Origin: Corallococcus soli
GTDB lineage: Bacteria > Myxococcota > Myxococcia > Myxococcales > Myxococcaceae
Direction of reading: 5' to 3'
DNA: 64,000 bases
Assembly: GCF_014930455.1 (NCBI RefSeq)
Contig: NZ_JAAIYO010000006.1
Span: 248,001-312,000 of the forward strand
Every line of letters begins with the position of its first letter. Positions within the stretch are counted from its first letter, which is position 1. Shown piece by piece: positions 43,378 to 51,607 of this stretch. A program made the position numbers and the translations under genes. A model generated the notes under the pieces. It did no database searches. It saw only the letters and a list, made by a program, of their open reading frames with translations, and was not told the DNA's origin.

Positions 43378-44280
43378 CTACGGGACCCAGCCAGGCAACG
43401 CGGCCGCCTGCTTCACCCACTTCGCCATCTGCGCCGCGTCGAGCGGGTCGCCTTCGCGGATGTCCAAGTATCGCGTGCCCTCGCTCTTGCTCGGACCGGG
43501 AGGGAGCGGTCGCAGCGACGTGCCGCGGAAGAAGCTCACCTTCAGGTAGTGCGTGAAGGCGTGGATCCCCAGGAACCAGCCCTGGCCTTCAACGCCATAC
43601 AACGGCGAGTTCCACTTCACGGCCTTCTGCACGCCGGGCACGCTCCGCACGATGAGCGCGTCGAGCCAGCTCCCGACGTCGCGCTTCCAGCCCGGCAACG
43701 CGGCGATGTACGCCTGCACCGGGGCGTCGCCGTCGCCCTTCGCGATCTGCGGATTGCCGCCTGAGAGGAGCTTCACCGGCCTGGCCTTGTTCGCAACGGG
43801 TCTGGCCTTCGCCGCTGGAGCATTCTGGGCCACCGCGGCCTTCACGAGCGCCTTGAACGCGCGCGCGTCGACCTTCTCCCCTTCGCGGATGTCGATGGCC
43901 CTCCGCGTGTTGCCTTCCAGGCTGGAATTGAAGAGGCCCGAGGGGTCTGGGACCCTGGCCCCCTTGGCGAACGTGAGCTTCACGACCGCCTTATAGGATT
44001 CTCCGGTGCAGACAATCCCGTGGTGGGACCAGACCGGAGTGCCCATCCACTTCCACTCCTCGGTCATCTCGGGATCGGCTTCCAGGATCAACGCCCGCAT
44101 GCGGGCCAGGGTCTCCCCTCGCCATCCCCCCAGGTCGAGGATGCGCTGGTCGATGAGCCGGGAAGCAGGCTCCATCGGCTTGTCCTTGCTCGCACCGGGC
44201 CTGGCCTTCGTGCCTGCCTTCGCAGGCGATTTGGTGGCCACCTTGCGTGGCTTGCTTGCGTGCGACGTACCCTTCGTCAT
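43378..44280 (-). CDS. Double DUF1801 (YdhG-like) protein
   Basis: A 300-residue protein from ATG 44280, with a Lys/Ala-rich N-terminus (KPRKVATKSPAKAGTKARPG). Two DUF1801-like domains follow: first WKWMGTPVWSHHGIVCTGESYKAVVKLTF with a RAIDIREG end, then VQKAVKWNSPLYGVEGQGWFLGIHAF with a RYLDIREG end. DUF1801 proteins are small iron-chaperone-like (frataxin-like fold) proteins normally about 130 residues, so this is a tandem duplication. Role unknown. It is the last minus-strand gene behind the ArsR-SRPBCC operon. Confidence 0.82.
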   Translation of the reverse strand: MTKGTSHASKPRKVATKSPAKAGTKARPGASKDKPMEPASRLIDQRILDLGGWRGETLARMRALILEADPEMTEEWKWMGTPVWSHHGIVCTGESYKAVVKLTFAKGARVPDPSGLFNSSLEGNTRRAIDIREGEKVDARAFKALVKAAVAQNAPAAKARPVANKARPVKLLSGGNPQIAKGDGDAPVQAYIAALPGWKRDVGSWLDALIVRSVPGVQKAVKWNSPLYGVEGQGWFLGIHAFTHYLKVSFFRGTSLRPLPPGPSKSEGTRYLDIREGDPLDAAQMAKWVKQAAALPGWVP

Positions 44281-44314
44281 GCGGCCTCCAGAGCTGGACA
44301 TCCTGCGCCACCAC

Positions 44315-44584
44315 TCAGTCGGTGCGTCGCCCGCCGCGCCACTTGTGGGCATAGGGCAGCACGAACAAATACAGACCGGAGAACAGGAGCATGGCGAGCG
44401 GGATCAGCGCCAGGAATCCCACCCAGACGACAGTCGAACCCTTTGCCATTGCGACGACGTTGGCGATGACGGCCACCGTGAAGGCAATGGACAGCCAGCG
44501 ATGGAACAACCGGATCCAATGGTTCCAGGTCCTTGGGGCCTGTGCTGTGGACGCGTCCGAAGCGGTGGGGATGCGCGTGGTCAT
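44315..44584 (-). CDS. Small two-helix membrane protein
   Basis: An 89-residue protein with two membrane segments (LSIAFTVAVIANVVAM; WVGFLALIPLAMLLFSGLYLFVLPYA, split) and a basic end (KWRGGRRTD). ATG 44584 overlaps the preceding SRPBCC stop (ATGA), so it belongs to the ArsR operon. No known family was recognised; small inner-membrane proteins commonly follow ArsR-AHSA1 genes. Function unknown. Confidence 0.75.
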   Translation of the reverse strand: MTTRIPTASDASTAQAPRTWNHWIRLFHRWLSIAFTVAVIANVVAMAKGSTVVWVGFLALIPLAMLLFSGLYLFVLPYAHKWRGGRRTD

Positions 44585-45027
44585 GGGATCCTCGCGAGCA
44601 GGTCGACGAGCTTCCCGCCCATCATGTTCCAGCCGTAGCGCGCGCCGCCGAAGTTCTGCTTCTGGTCCGGCTTGAAGCCCGACTGCACGAGGGACAGGCG
44701 CGTGCCCGACGCCGTGGGCGTGAGCGTGAAGGTCACGACGGTGTCCAGGACCATGTCGCCGACCACCCACGTGTAGCTGAGCTTCTGCTGAGGTTCGCTC
44801 TCAAGGATCCGGCAGTTCACGGTGCCGTCCCAGCCGGGATACGGCTGCGTCTTGAACGCGAACGCAGCCCCCGGTTCGAGCTTGAACCCGACGACGGGCA
44901 GGAGCCACTCGGTGAGCAGCTCGGGGTCGGTGAGCGCGCGCCACACCTTCTTCGGCGAATGATGCAAATCGAATTCAAATGAAATGGCTTCGGTTTGCGA
45001 TGGGGCGGTCTTGTCGAGAGGCTTCAT
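44581..45027 (-). CDS. SRPBCC/AHSA1-family protein
   Basis: A 148-residue START-like fold protein: HSPKKVWRALTDPELLTEWLLPVVGFKLEPGAAF near residues 22-55 (split), WVVGDMVLDTVVTFTLTP and GARYGWNMMGGKLVDLL. AHSA1-type proteins bind hydrophobic ligands or aid client proteins; the pairing with ArsR is common in actinobacteria and myxobacteria. It overlaps the ArsR gene by 4 bp and the membrane-protein gene by 4 bp. Ligand unknown. Confidence 0.9.
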   Translation of the reverse strand: MKPLDKTAPSQTEAISFEFDLHHSPKKVWRALTDPELLTEWLLPVVGFKLEPGAAFAFKTQPYPGWDGTVNCRILESEPQQKLSYTWVVGDMVLDTVVTFTLTPTASGTRLSLVQSGFKPDQKQNFGGARYGWNMMGGKLVDLLARIP

Positions 45028-45353
45028 TCGTCCATTTTCTCCAGCAGTTCCTCAAGGCGATCAACGTGCTCCGTCCAGAAGGCGCGGTAGTGCGCGATCC
45101 AGTCGATGAGCGGCTTCATCCCGCGCGGCTCCACCCGGTAGTAGACACAGCGCCCTTCACGCCGGCCGTTCACCAGGCCGGCGTCTTTCAATGCGGCGAG
45201 GTGCTGCGAGACCGCCGGCTGGGAGATGTCGAAGCGCGCCGTGAGGTCCTTCACCGCCGCTTCGCCACGCGTGAGCGACTCGAAGATTGCCCGGCGGCTG
45301 GGGTCCGCCAGCGCCTGGAAGATCTTGTCTTCGGCCGCGACCGCTCTCTGCAT
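45024..45353 (-). CDS. ArsR-family transcriptional regulator
   Basis: A 109-residue winged helix: ADPSRRAIFESLTRGEAAVKDLTARF, then recognition region ISQPAVSQHLAALKDAGLV, then GRREGRCVYYRVEPRGMKPL. No Cys metal site is evident, so ligand may be non-metal. ATG 45353 is the chosen start; TTG 45362 would overlap the palindromic operator. It heads the ArsR, SRPBCC, membrane protein operon and likely represses it. Confidence 0.9.
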   Translation of the reverse strand: MQRAVAAEDKIFQALADPSRRAIFESLTRGEAAVKDLTARFDISQPAVSQHLAALKDAGLVNGRREGRCVYYRVEPRGMKPLIDWIAHYRAFWTEHVDRLEELLEKMDE

Positions 45354-45361
45354 GCACGACA

Positions 45362-45379
45362 AATAAGCCTCCGCTTATT
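45362..45379. promoter_or_regulatory. ArsR operator palindrome
   Basis: AATAAGC (45362-45368) and GCTTATT (45373-45379) form a perfect 7-bp inverted repeat with a 4-bp centre, AT-rich against the GC-rich background, 9 bp upstream of the ArsR start codon and 41 bp before the divergent acyl-CoA-dehydrogenase-like gene. The size matches ArsR operators. Confidence 0.65.
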
Positions 45380-45419
45380 GGTTGTCAAGCGCGCGGCGAA
45401 GTCCGTCTAAGCTCCCTGC

Positions 45420-46583
45420 ATGACGGACCTCACGCCCTCCATGCACCCGCTGCTCGCCACCGCGCAGGCGCTGTTCCCCCGCTTGTCCGCGCGCTCCAAC
45501 GAAATCGAGAGCGCCCGCCGGCTGCCACCAGACCTGTCCGCGGAGCTGGCCCGGGAAGGCTTCTTCCGGATGATGATTCCGCGGTCGCTGGGCGGCCTGG
45601 AGCTGCACCCGGCCCTGTTCTTCCAGATCATCGAAACGCTGGCGAAGGCGGACGGCGCCACGGGCTGGTGCGTGATGATTGGCGCCTCCACCGCGCTGGC
45701 GTCCGCGTGGCTGCCCGAACCCTCGGCCCAGGCCGTGTACGGCGCGCCGGACGCCATCACTGGCGGCATGGCGGCGCCCATCGGCCGCGCCGAGCGTGTC
45801 GAGGGCGGCTACCGCGTCACCGGGCGCTGGTCCTGGGTGAGTGGCGGGCAGCACTGCCAATGGCTGGTGGGAGGCGCGGTGGTGACGGAGGAGGGCAAGC
45901 CCCGCATGGTGGCCGAGGGCATCCCCGAGACGCGCCTGTGCTTCTTCCCGGCCCAGAGCGTGGTGCTGCACGACACCTGGTTCGCGTCCGGCCTGTGCGG
46001 CACGGGCAGCCTGGACATGGAGGTGAAGGACCTCTTCGTGCCGGAGGCGTATGCCGTCTCGTTCCTGGGCCCGCGGCGCATCACCGCGCCCCTCTATGGC
46101 TTCCCCTTCGGGCTCCTGGGAATGGGCATCCCGGCGGTGGCGCTGGGCATCGCCCGCCGCGCCATCGACGAGTTCATCGCGCTGTCGAACCAGAAGACGC
46201 TGGTGCTGGAGCGCCGCCAGCTGGCCGCGCGCCCCGCGGCGCAGGAAGCCGTCTCCGTCGCCGAGGCCACCGTCCGCTCCGCACGCGCCTTCGTCCTGGA
46301 GGCCCTCAATGCCCTCTACGACGAGTCCACGCGGGGCACCGTCTCCCTGCGCTCCCGCGCCGAGCTGCGATTGGCGATGACCCACGCGACCCGCTGCGCC
46401 GCGCGCGCCGTGGATGGCCTGTACGAGGCCGCGGGCGGCAGCGCTGTCTTCCGCACAAGCCCCCTCCAGCGATGCTTCCGGGACGTCCACGTCGCCACCC
46501 AACACGCCATGGTGGCGCCCCCCACCCTGGAGCTCATCGGTGGCCTGCTGCTGGGGCTCGACCTGCCGGCCCCCACGCTGTAG
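45420..46583 (+). CDS. Acyl-CoA-dehydrogenase-family flavoprotein
   Basis: A 387-residue protein. N-terminal helices (LPPDLSAELAREGFFRMMIPRSLGG), then ADGATGWCVMIGAS near residue 80, YRVTGRWSWVSGG near 137 and a helical C-terminal domain. This is the flavin-dependent acyl-CoA dehydrogenase/monooxygenase (HsaA-like) group; two-component members hydroxylate phenols or indoles using reduced flavin. The catalytic Glu of true dehydrogenases is not obvious. It diverges from the ArsR operon, with the palindrome in the 66-bp gap, so it may be ArsR-controlled. Confidence 0.85.
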   Translation: MTDLTPSMHPLLATAQALFPRLSARSNEIESARRLPPDLSAELAREGFFRMMIPRSLGGLELHPALFFQIIETLAKADGATGWCVMIGASTALASAWLPEPSAQAVYGAPDAITGGMAAPIGRAERVEGGYRVTGRWSWVSGGQHCQWLVGGAVVTEEGKPRMVAEGIPETRLCFFPAQSVVLHDTWFASGLCGTGSLDMEVKDLFVPEAYAVSFLGPRRITAPLYGFPFGLLGMGIPAVALGIARRAIDEFIALSNQKTLVLERRQLAARPAAQEAVSVAEATVRSARAFVLEALNALYDESTRGTVSLRSRAELRLAMTHATRCAARAVDGLYEAAGGSAVFRTSPLQRCFRDVHVATQHAMVAPPTLELIGGLLLGLDLPAPTL

Positions 46584-46864
46584 CGACCCGCACGACACAC
46601 GGCCTCACCCGGCCGCACTTCGAGGACGCGGCCTTCGTCGCCATGCCGCGCGGCTCGCGGATCAACCGCGGTTCGCCGCTGCCCGCCCCTGACAGCGCCG
46701 TCCTGCCGCTGGAGCCCGGCGAAGGCCGGCCGCTGCACGGGGTGCGCACCAGCGCGCGGAGGGTCGGGTGGTGGGGTGGCCGGAGACGCACGGCGCGCCC
46801 TGCCTCCCCGGTGACATCCCACGGGGGCGGAGCCCACCTTGCGGGACAGGGAGGAGTACCAGTC

Positions 46865-47728
46865 ATGGCTCAGGGATATTCCATCAACATCGGTCTGAAC
46901 GCGGTGGACCCCCACCACTACGCGGGCTGGGACGGCCAGCTCATTGCGTGCGAGGCGGACGCGGAGGACATGGTCAGCATCGCGAAGACGCAGGGCTTCG
47001 GTCGGGTGACCCCGCTCCTCACGAAGGAGGCCACGCGCTCGCGCGTGCTGGGAGAGATGGACGAGGCGGTGAAGGTGCTCCAGGCCGGGGACCTGTTGCT
47101 GCTCACCTACTCGGGGCACGGCGGCCAGCTCCCGGACGCCACCGGGGATGAGTCCGATGGACTGGACGAGACGTGGTGCCTCTACGACGGAGAGATCATC
47201 GACGATGAGCTCTACGTCGCGATGTCGAAGCTGAAGCCGGGGGTGCGCGTCTTCATGCTCTCCGACAGCTGCCACAGCGGCTCGGTGAGCAAGGTGGCCT
47301 ACGCGGCCCTGCGCTCCAGCGGCAGCCTGCAGCTGCTCGCGGACACGGTGCAGAGCAGCGAGCCCTCCGAGCGGCGGTTCAAGGAGATGCCCCTGGGCAT
47401 CGAGCACCGAACCTATCGCGACAACAAGGCGATGTACGACGACATCATGAAGCGGCTGCCCAAGGATGACCCGCGCCTTACGCTCAAGGCCACCGTGCTG
47501 CTCATCTCCGGCTGCCAGGACAACCAGCTCTCCAGCGACGGCGCCTTCAACGGCCTCTTCACGTCCAACCTGCTGCGGGTGTGGAACGGCGGGAAGTTCC
47601 GCAACGGCTACCAGACGTTCCACCGCCGCATCCTGCGCACCATGCCGCCCATCCAGTCGCCCGCGTACTCCATCATCGGAGTGCCCAGTCGCGAGTTCGA
47701 GCGGCAGGTTCCCTTCCACTTGAGCTGA
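46865..47728 (+). CDS. Caspase-family (peptidase C14) protein
   Basis: A 287-residue caspase-like protease, ATG 46865 with GGGAGGAG upstream. The catalytic His is H85 in TYSGHGGQLP and Cys is C136 in LSDSCHSGSVS. The fold also shows YSINIGLNAVD near the N-terminus and VLLISGCQDNQLSSDGAFNGLF later. Metacaspase-like bacterial enzymes cut after Arg/Lys or Asp in signalling, stress or defence. No regulatory domain is fused, and no partner gene is apparent. The 281-bp gap upstream shows no gene. Confidence 0.92.
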   Translation: MAQGYSINIGLNAVDPHHYAGWDGQLIACEADAEDMVSIAKTQGFGRVTPLLTKEATRSRVLGEMDEAVKVLQAGDLLLLTYSGHGGQLPDATGDESDGLDETWCLYDGEIIDDELYVAMSKLKPGVRVFMLSDSCHSGSVSKVAYAALRSSGSLQLLADTVQSSEPSERRFKEMPLGIEHRTYRDNKAMYDDIMKRLPKDDPRLTLKATVLLISGCQDNQLSSDGAFNGLFTSNLLRVWNGGKFRNGYQTFHRRILRTMPPIQSPAYSIIGVPSREFERQVPFHLS

Positions 47729-47748
47729 CGCACGCGGCCCGGAAGGCC

Positions 47749-48111
47749 TCAGCGCATGCAGACCGCTTCGACGTTGTTGCCGTCCGGGTCCAGCAGGAAC
47801 GCGGCGTAGTACGTCGGGCTGTAGTCGGCGCGCACGCCAGGACGGCCGTGGTCGCGGCCACCCGCCCCGAGCCCGCCTTCATGGAAGCCGTCGACGGCGG
47901 CCCGCTCGGAAGCCCTCAGCGCCACGTGCGCCCCGGGGCCGACGGCATCCGTGGAGTGATAGAGCCACAGGGCCGGCTCGCCCGGCGGGCCGAAGCCCGC
48001 GCTCGACGCGTCACGGGTGCACAGCACGTGTCCCAGCGAGGCGAGCGCCTTCTCGTAGAAGCGCACGCTCGCGTCCAGGTCCTTCACCTTCAATCCAATG
48101 TGGTCGTACAC
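47749..48111 (-). CDS. VOC-family (glyoxalase-like) protein
   Basis: A 120-residue protein of vicinal-oxygen-chelate fold: YDHIGLKVKDLDASVRFYEKAL at the start with the metal His, and YAAFLLDPDGNNVEAV at the end with the metal Glu. Typical single-domain dioxygenase or lactoylglutathione-lyase-like. It is immediately downstream of the AraC gene on the minus strand with 24 bp between them. Substrate unknown. Confidence 0.92.
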   Translation of the reverse strand: MYDHIGLKVKDLDASVRFYEKALASLGHVLCTRDASSAGFGPPGEPALWLYHSTDAVGPGAHVALRASERAAVDGFHEGGLGAGGRDHGRPGVRADYSPTYYAAFLLDPDGNNVEAVCMR

Positions 48112-48135
48112 GCTGCTCTCCTTGGGTGATGACCG

Positions 48136-48987
48136 TCATCCTAGGGAGGGCACCCCGCGCCCGACTTGGAGGAACTTGCGCCCCTTGCGCGCGGCCTGAC
48201 GGAAGCCGCCAGGAGGGATGCCCGCGGCGCGGTGGAACGTGCGCACGAAGTTGGAGAGGTCACCGAAGCCGACGTCGAAGGCGATGTCCGTGATGGAGCG
48301 GTTGTCCCCGGCCAGCAGCCGTGCCGCGTGGCGCAGCCGCGAGCGGACCAGGTACTGGTGCGGCGTCACGCCCAGGACCTTCGAGAAGAGCCGCAGGAAA
48401 TGGAACGGGCTGAGCCCGAACTCCCGGGCCACGCGTTCGAGCACGACGGGTTCGTGCGAGTGCGCGTCCAACCACAGCGCCGCCTCCACCGCGCAACGGC
48501 GATGCCGGGGCCCGGCACTAAGCGGCTTGCGCTTCCTTCCGGAAGCCAGGTCCACGAAGCGGGCCGCCAGCAGGACCCCCAGCTCATCCAGTCCAAGGTC
48601 GCGCCTGCCTTCCGCTGTCGCCTGCGCGAGTTCGGCGAACACCATCAATTCGGGCAGCGGCGGCATGGCGCCGGTCCGCCAGACCTCCCTCCGCCCGCCG
48701 AGGGCATCCACCAACGTCTCCGAGAGTCGGAAGGACAGACACTCGTCACCGCCCACCACGTGCTCGTGCGTGCACCGGTATTCGTCACCGGGGTGGCCAA
48801 TCAGCAACGAGCCCGCCACCAGCTCGAACGCGTTTCCTCGCGTCTGGTAGCCGAAGCTCCCCTTGCGGACATAGGCGATGGAGAAGCCCGTGTGCAGCTC
48901 CGTGAACGGCGTGTCGCCGGGCCCCGCGTGGCACCGGTAGTCGAACACCGAGAGCGAATCACACCGCATGACCGTCGTGGCCGCCAT
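48136..48987 (-). CDS. AraC-family transcriptional regulator
   Basis: A 283-residue regulator. Residues 20-110 are a cupin-like sensor ([19 protein letters not shown]). The C-terminal double HTH is at residues about 165-265: [33 protein letters not shown] then [34 protein letters not shown] (split). The start ATG 48987 is followed by an alternative Met at codon 7. The VOC gene lies 24 bp downstream and is likely in its operon. Confidence 0.92.
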   Translation of the reverse strand: MAATTVMRCDSLSVFDYRCHAGPGDTPFTELHTGFSIAYVRKGSFGYQTRGNAFELVAGSLLIGHPGDEYRCTHEHVVGGDECLSFRLSETLVDALGGRREVWRTGAMPPLPELMVFAELAQATAEGRRDLGLDELGVLLAARFVDLASGRKRKPLSAGPRHRRCAVEAALWLDAHSHEPVVLERVAREFGLSPFHFLRLFSKVLGVTPHQYLVRSRLRHAARLLAGDNRSITDIAFDVGFGDLSNFVRTFHRAAGIPPGGFRQAARKGRKFLQVGRGVPSLG

Positions 48988-49185
48988 CGTTCGTTCCCTC
49001 CGACCGTCGCCGCATCCAGGAGGGCATCCACCCCGGGCCGTCGTGACGCGGCGCGAGCGTAGTCACGCCCGGCCCCACGCACTTGGAGAATCTTGCCCTG
49101 GTGAATCACGGCGCCCGCGTGAAGGGCCCTTCGCAATCGATGTCGGCTTCCAGCGCGTCGGAGGTCCGTTCCATGCGCTGGCAGG

Positions 49186-49644
49186 TCAGCCGCGCTCGTC
49201 CGTCCGCTCCAGCAGCGCGTCCAGCCCCTTCAGCAGCCCAGACCACCCCTTGGCCGTGCGGTCCTTGTACTCCGCCCACGCCGGCATCATTTCCGCGGTG
49301 AGGGTGAGCTCACAGCCCGTCTCCTGGGGAACGATCTCCACCGTCACCCGGTCGCTGTCCGTCGAGTACTGGGGCACGGTCAGCAGGAACACCAGCCGGC
49401 GCGGGCGGTCGATCTCCAGGTACTCGCCCATGTGCTCCACCTCTGCCCCATCGCGCAGGTCCGAGAAGCAGAACCGGCCGCCCACGCGCGCATCCACCTC
49501 CGAGCGGACCAGCGGCGTGTCCTCATTCGTGACGAAGAACCAATGGCGGGCCTTCTGGGGGTCGAGCCAGGCGTCGAAGACCCGCTCGGCGGAGGCCTTG
49601 AATCGGTGGGTGACGGTCAGCTTCACCGGGTGCGAGTCGCTCAT
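49186..49644 (-). CDS. SRPBCC/AHSA1-family protein
   Basis: A 152-residue START-like protein: FKASAERVFDAWLDPQKARHWFF near the N-terminus, GGRFCFSDLRDG and a C-terminal VEIVPQETGCELTLTAEM with ARWSGLLKGLDALLER-type helix. Coupled to the ArsR gene by a 4-bp overlap, the same arrangement as the pair at 44581-45353 but only distantly similar. Ligand unknown. Confidence 0.9.
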   Translation of the reverse strand: MSDSHPVKLTVTHRFKASAERVFDAWLDPQKARHWFFVTNEDTPLVRSEVDARVGGRFCFSDLRDGAEVEHMGEYLEIDRPRRLVFLLTVPQYSTDSDRVTVEIVPQETGCELTLTAEMMPAWAEYKDRTAKGWSGLLKGLDALLERTDERG

Positions 49645-50021
49645 CGGGTGCGTCCTTTCGGGTCGGAAGACGTGGAGGGCTTCACGCGGTCCTCCTCCTG
49701 GAGGAGGTCGTCGAGCGCCTGGAGGCGGGACGTCCAGGTCGCGCGCTGCGCCTCCATCCAGCGCGCGGCTTCATCCATGGGCTTCGGGGTGAAGGACAGG
49801 AGGTGTTCGCGACCCTCGCGGCGGCGGCGCACCAGGTTCGCGCGCTCCAGCACGCGGATGTGCTTGGACACCGCGTTGAGCGACATGTCGAAGGGCCGCG
49901 CCAGTTCCGTCACGCGCAGCTCCCCCGCGGACAGACGCTGGAGGATGGCCCGCCGCGTCGGGTCGGCCAGCGCCAGCAGCGTCTGGTCCAGGTGGTTCGG
50001 AATCGCCAGGGTGCGCATCAT
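49641..50021 (-). CDS. ArsR-family transcriptional regulator
   Basis: A 126-residue winged-helix regulator: ALADPTRRAILQRLSAGELRVTELARPF, recognition helix MSLNAVSKHIRVLERANLV, wing RRRREGREHLLSFT, and a C-terminal helix with many Arg/Trp. No Cys metal-binding motif. ATG 50021 overlaps a candidate operator upstream. Likely autorepressor of its SRPBCC partner. Confidence 0.9.
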   Translation of the reverse strand: MMRTLAIPNHLDQTLLALADPTRRAILQRLSAGELRVTELARPFDMSLNAVSKHIRVLERANLVRRRREGREHLLSFTPKPMDEAARWMEAQRATWTSRLQALDDLLQEEDRVKPSTSSDPKGRTR

Positions 50022-50037
50022 TCAACCTCTGGGTTTA
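50022..50037. promoter_or_regulatory. Candidate ArsR operator
   Basis: TCAACC (50022-50027) and GGTTTA (50032-50037) form an imperfect inverted repeat (5 of 6 pairs) directly next to the ArsR start. Weaker than the operator of the other ArsR pair. Confidence 0.35.
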
Positions 50038-50229
50038 GTATCAACGCGAGTCCGCAGCCTGTCAAGGCGAAGAAGCCGGAGGGCGGAGCTGATCGAGCAG
50101 GTCACGGGATGTCTGAAACGACGCCCTCCAGCCTATTCTGGAGTCAGGTAGCTGGGGCCGCACCCGCTGCCAGGCGAGGCTGTCTGGTGGGGGAAGGGCG
50201 CCGTCATCTCCGCGAAGAGGATCTGGACC

Positions 50230-51534
50230 GTGAACGCATCAAGACTGAGGCCGTGCGCATTCCTGGTGGTTTCCCTCTGGCTGGCCTGCACCGGACAGCT
50301 GGGCCAGGACGTACCCGTGGAAGGCCCCCCTGCCACTCCTGATTCGGGCGTGCGTCCTCCCGGTGACGACGGCGGAGTGAAACCAGACGCCGGGCCTCAT
50401 GACGATGACGCGGGCGTCCCGGATGCCGGCAGCCTGGATGCTGGCAGCCTGGATGCTGGCAGCCTGGATGCTGGCAGCCTGGATGCTGGCAGCCTGGATG
50501 CTGGCAGTCCGGACGCGGGGGCGTCCCCCATCACGAGCGCCCGGGTCTTCTTCTCCGGACACAGCCTGCTCGACAACCCCATGCCCGACCATTTCGATGA
50601 CATCGCGACGAGTCAAGGCAAGGACTTCAACTGGAACCAGCAGAATGTGATTGGCTCACCCCTCCGGGTGAGGACCTGGGGCAATGGCGGATGGGAAGGC
50701 TACCGCTCGGGCAAGAACCGCGTGGGCAGCAACATGAACGTGGTCCAGGAGCTGTTGTCGCCCCAGACGCTGGGCCAGGGAGAGCGATACGACACCCTCC
50801 TCATCACCGAGCGGCATGACCTCCTGGGCACCATCGAATGGGAGAACACCGTCGGCTACCTGCGGCACTTCCATGACCGTTTGATTGCTGGAAATCCACA
50901 AGCCGTTACGTATTATTATCATACGTGGCTGGACATCGACAAAGCCAACCCGGCCCGGTGGATTGCCTATGAGAAGAACGCTCGGGTTGCCTGGGAGTGT
51001 GTGTCCTCCAAGGTGAACCTCACGTTGCAGGCCGATGGACGGGCGGATCGCGTGCTGGCACTCCCGGGGAGCACGGCGCTGGTCCATCTGGTGGAGCGTG
51101 TCATCGCGAACGAGGTGCCCGGCATCAGCGGTTCGACCTCGCAGAAGCTCAACGTGCTCTTCAGCGACAACGTCCACCTCACGTCCCTGGGGGCGTACTA
51201 CATGGCCGCGGTCCACCATGCGGCCGTGTTCCGGGAGTCGCCCGAAGGGGCCCTGGTGCCTCCTGGGGAGAACGCGGCGACCGTCCAGGCCCTGCAGCGC
51301 ATCGCGTGGGACTTCGTGAGCGCCTATGTCGCGCAGCCCGGCGCGGGCGAGCGGACGATGGCGGACTGCCGCACGCGAATCCCCCGGGATGTCTGCCCTG
51401 GCTTCTGGGAAATCCTGGGGAGCTCCCAGAACGTCGAGGGCTGCCAGCGCTACTTCAGCAACCCGGCTCCGGGCCCGGGTGGAAACCCCTTTGTCTGGCC
51501 TGATCCGAACTGGCAGCCCCTGCCCCCTCCGTAG
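50230..51534 (+). CDS. SGNH-hydrolase-like lipoprotein
   Basis: A 434-residue protein from GTG 50230 with a signal peptide ending VVSLWLAC. The mature N-terminus is a low-complexity Asp/Pro/Ala/Gly linker with repeated LDAGS. The catalytic part begins VFFSGHSLLDNPMP (SGHSL replaces GDSL), continues with TLLITERHDLLG and ends with the His block VLFSDNVHLTSLGAYYMAAVHHA. This fits the SGNH/GDSL hydrolase fold used on ester or carbohydrate substrates. Surface-exposed lipoprotein is likely. Substrate unknown. Confidence 0.78.
   Translation: MNASRLRPCAFLVVSLWLACTGQLGQDVPVEGPPATPDSGVRPPGDDGGVKPDAGPHDDDAGVPDAGSLDAGSLDAGSLDAGSLDAGSLDAGSPDAGASPITSARVFFSGHSLLDNPMPDHFDDIATSQGKDFNWNQQNVIGSPLRVRTWGNGGWEGYRSGKNRVGSNMNVVQELLSPQTLGQGERYDTLLITERHDLLGTIEWENTVGYLRHFHDRLIAGNPQAVTYYYHTWLDIDKANPARWIAYEKNARVAWECVSSKVNLTLQADGRADRVLALPGSTALVHLVERVIANEVPGISGSTSQKLNVLFSDNVHLTSLGAYYMAAVHHAAVFRESPEGALVPPGENAATVQALQRIAWDFVSAYVAQPGAGERTMADCRTRIPRDVCPGFWEILGSSQNVEGCQRYFSNPAPGPGGNPFVWPDPNWQPLPPP
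50421..50510 (+). repeat. 15-bp tandem repeat (LDAGS) in the SGNH lipoprotein
   Basis: Six units of GGATGCTGGCAGCCT lie in tandem, the first with one mismatch, the middle four identical, the last with two mismatches at its end. The unit equals five codons (LDAGS), so slippage changes linker length in frame. Confidence 0.9.
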
Positions 51535-51568
51535 CCATGGCGTGGGGCGCCAGGGCTTGAGACAGGCC

Positions 51569-51586
51569 CGGACCCGACAAGGTCCG
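51569..51586. terminator. Hairpin between convergent lipoprotein genes
   Basis: CGGACC (51569-51574) and GGTCCG (51581-51586) flank a CGACAA loop in the gap between two convergent genes. Confidence 0.45.
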
Positions 51587-51607
51587 AGCCCGTCCTGGGC
51601 CAGAAGC

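Noticed and set aside
45287-46864. Single very long plus-strand frame joining 45287 to the caspase gene
   Set aside because: The 5' part is an out-of-phase image of the acyl-CoA-dehydrogenase-like gene; coding signal in this frame begins only at ATG 46865.
46584-46864. A gene in the gap before the caspase-like protease
   Set aside because: Frames on either strand give low-complexity Arg/Pro/Ser-rich peptides with no motif or start signal.
48988-49185. Small ORFs between the AraC gene and the second SRPBCC operon
   Set aside because: The 198-bp gap behaves as promoter space; candidate peptides have no coding character.
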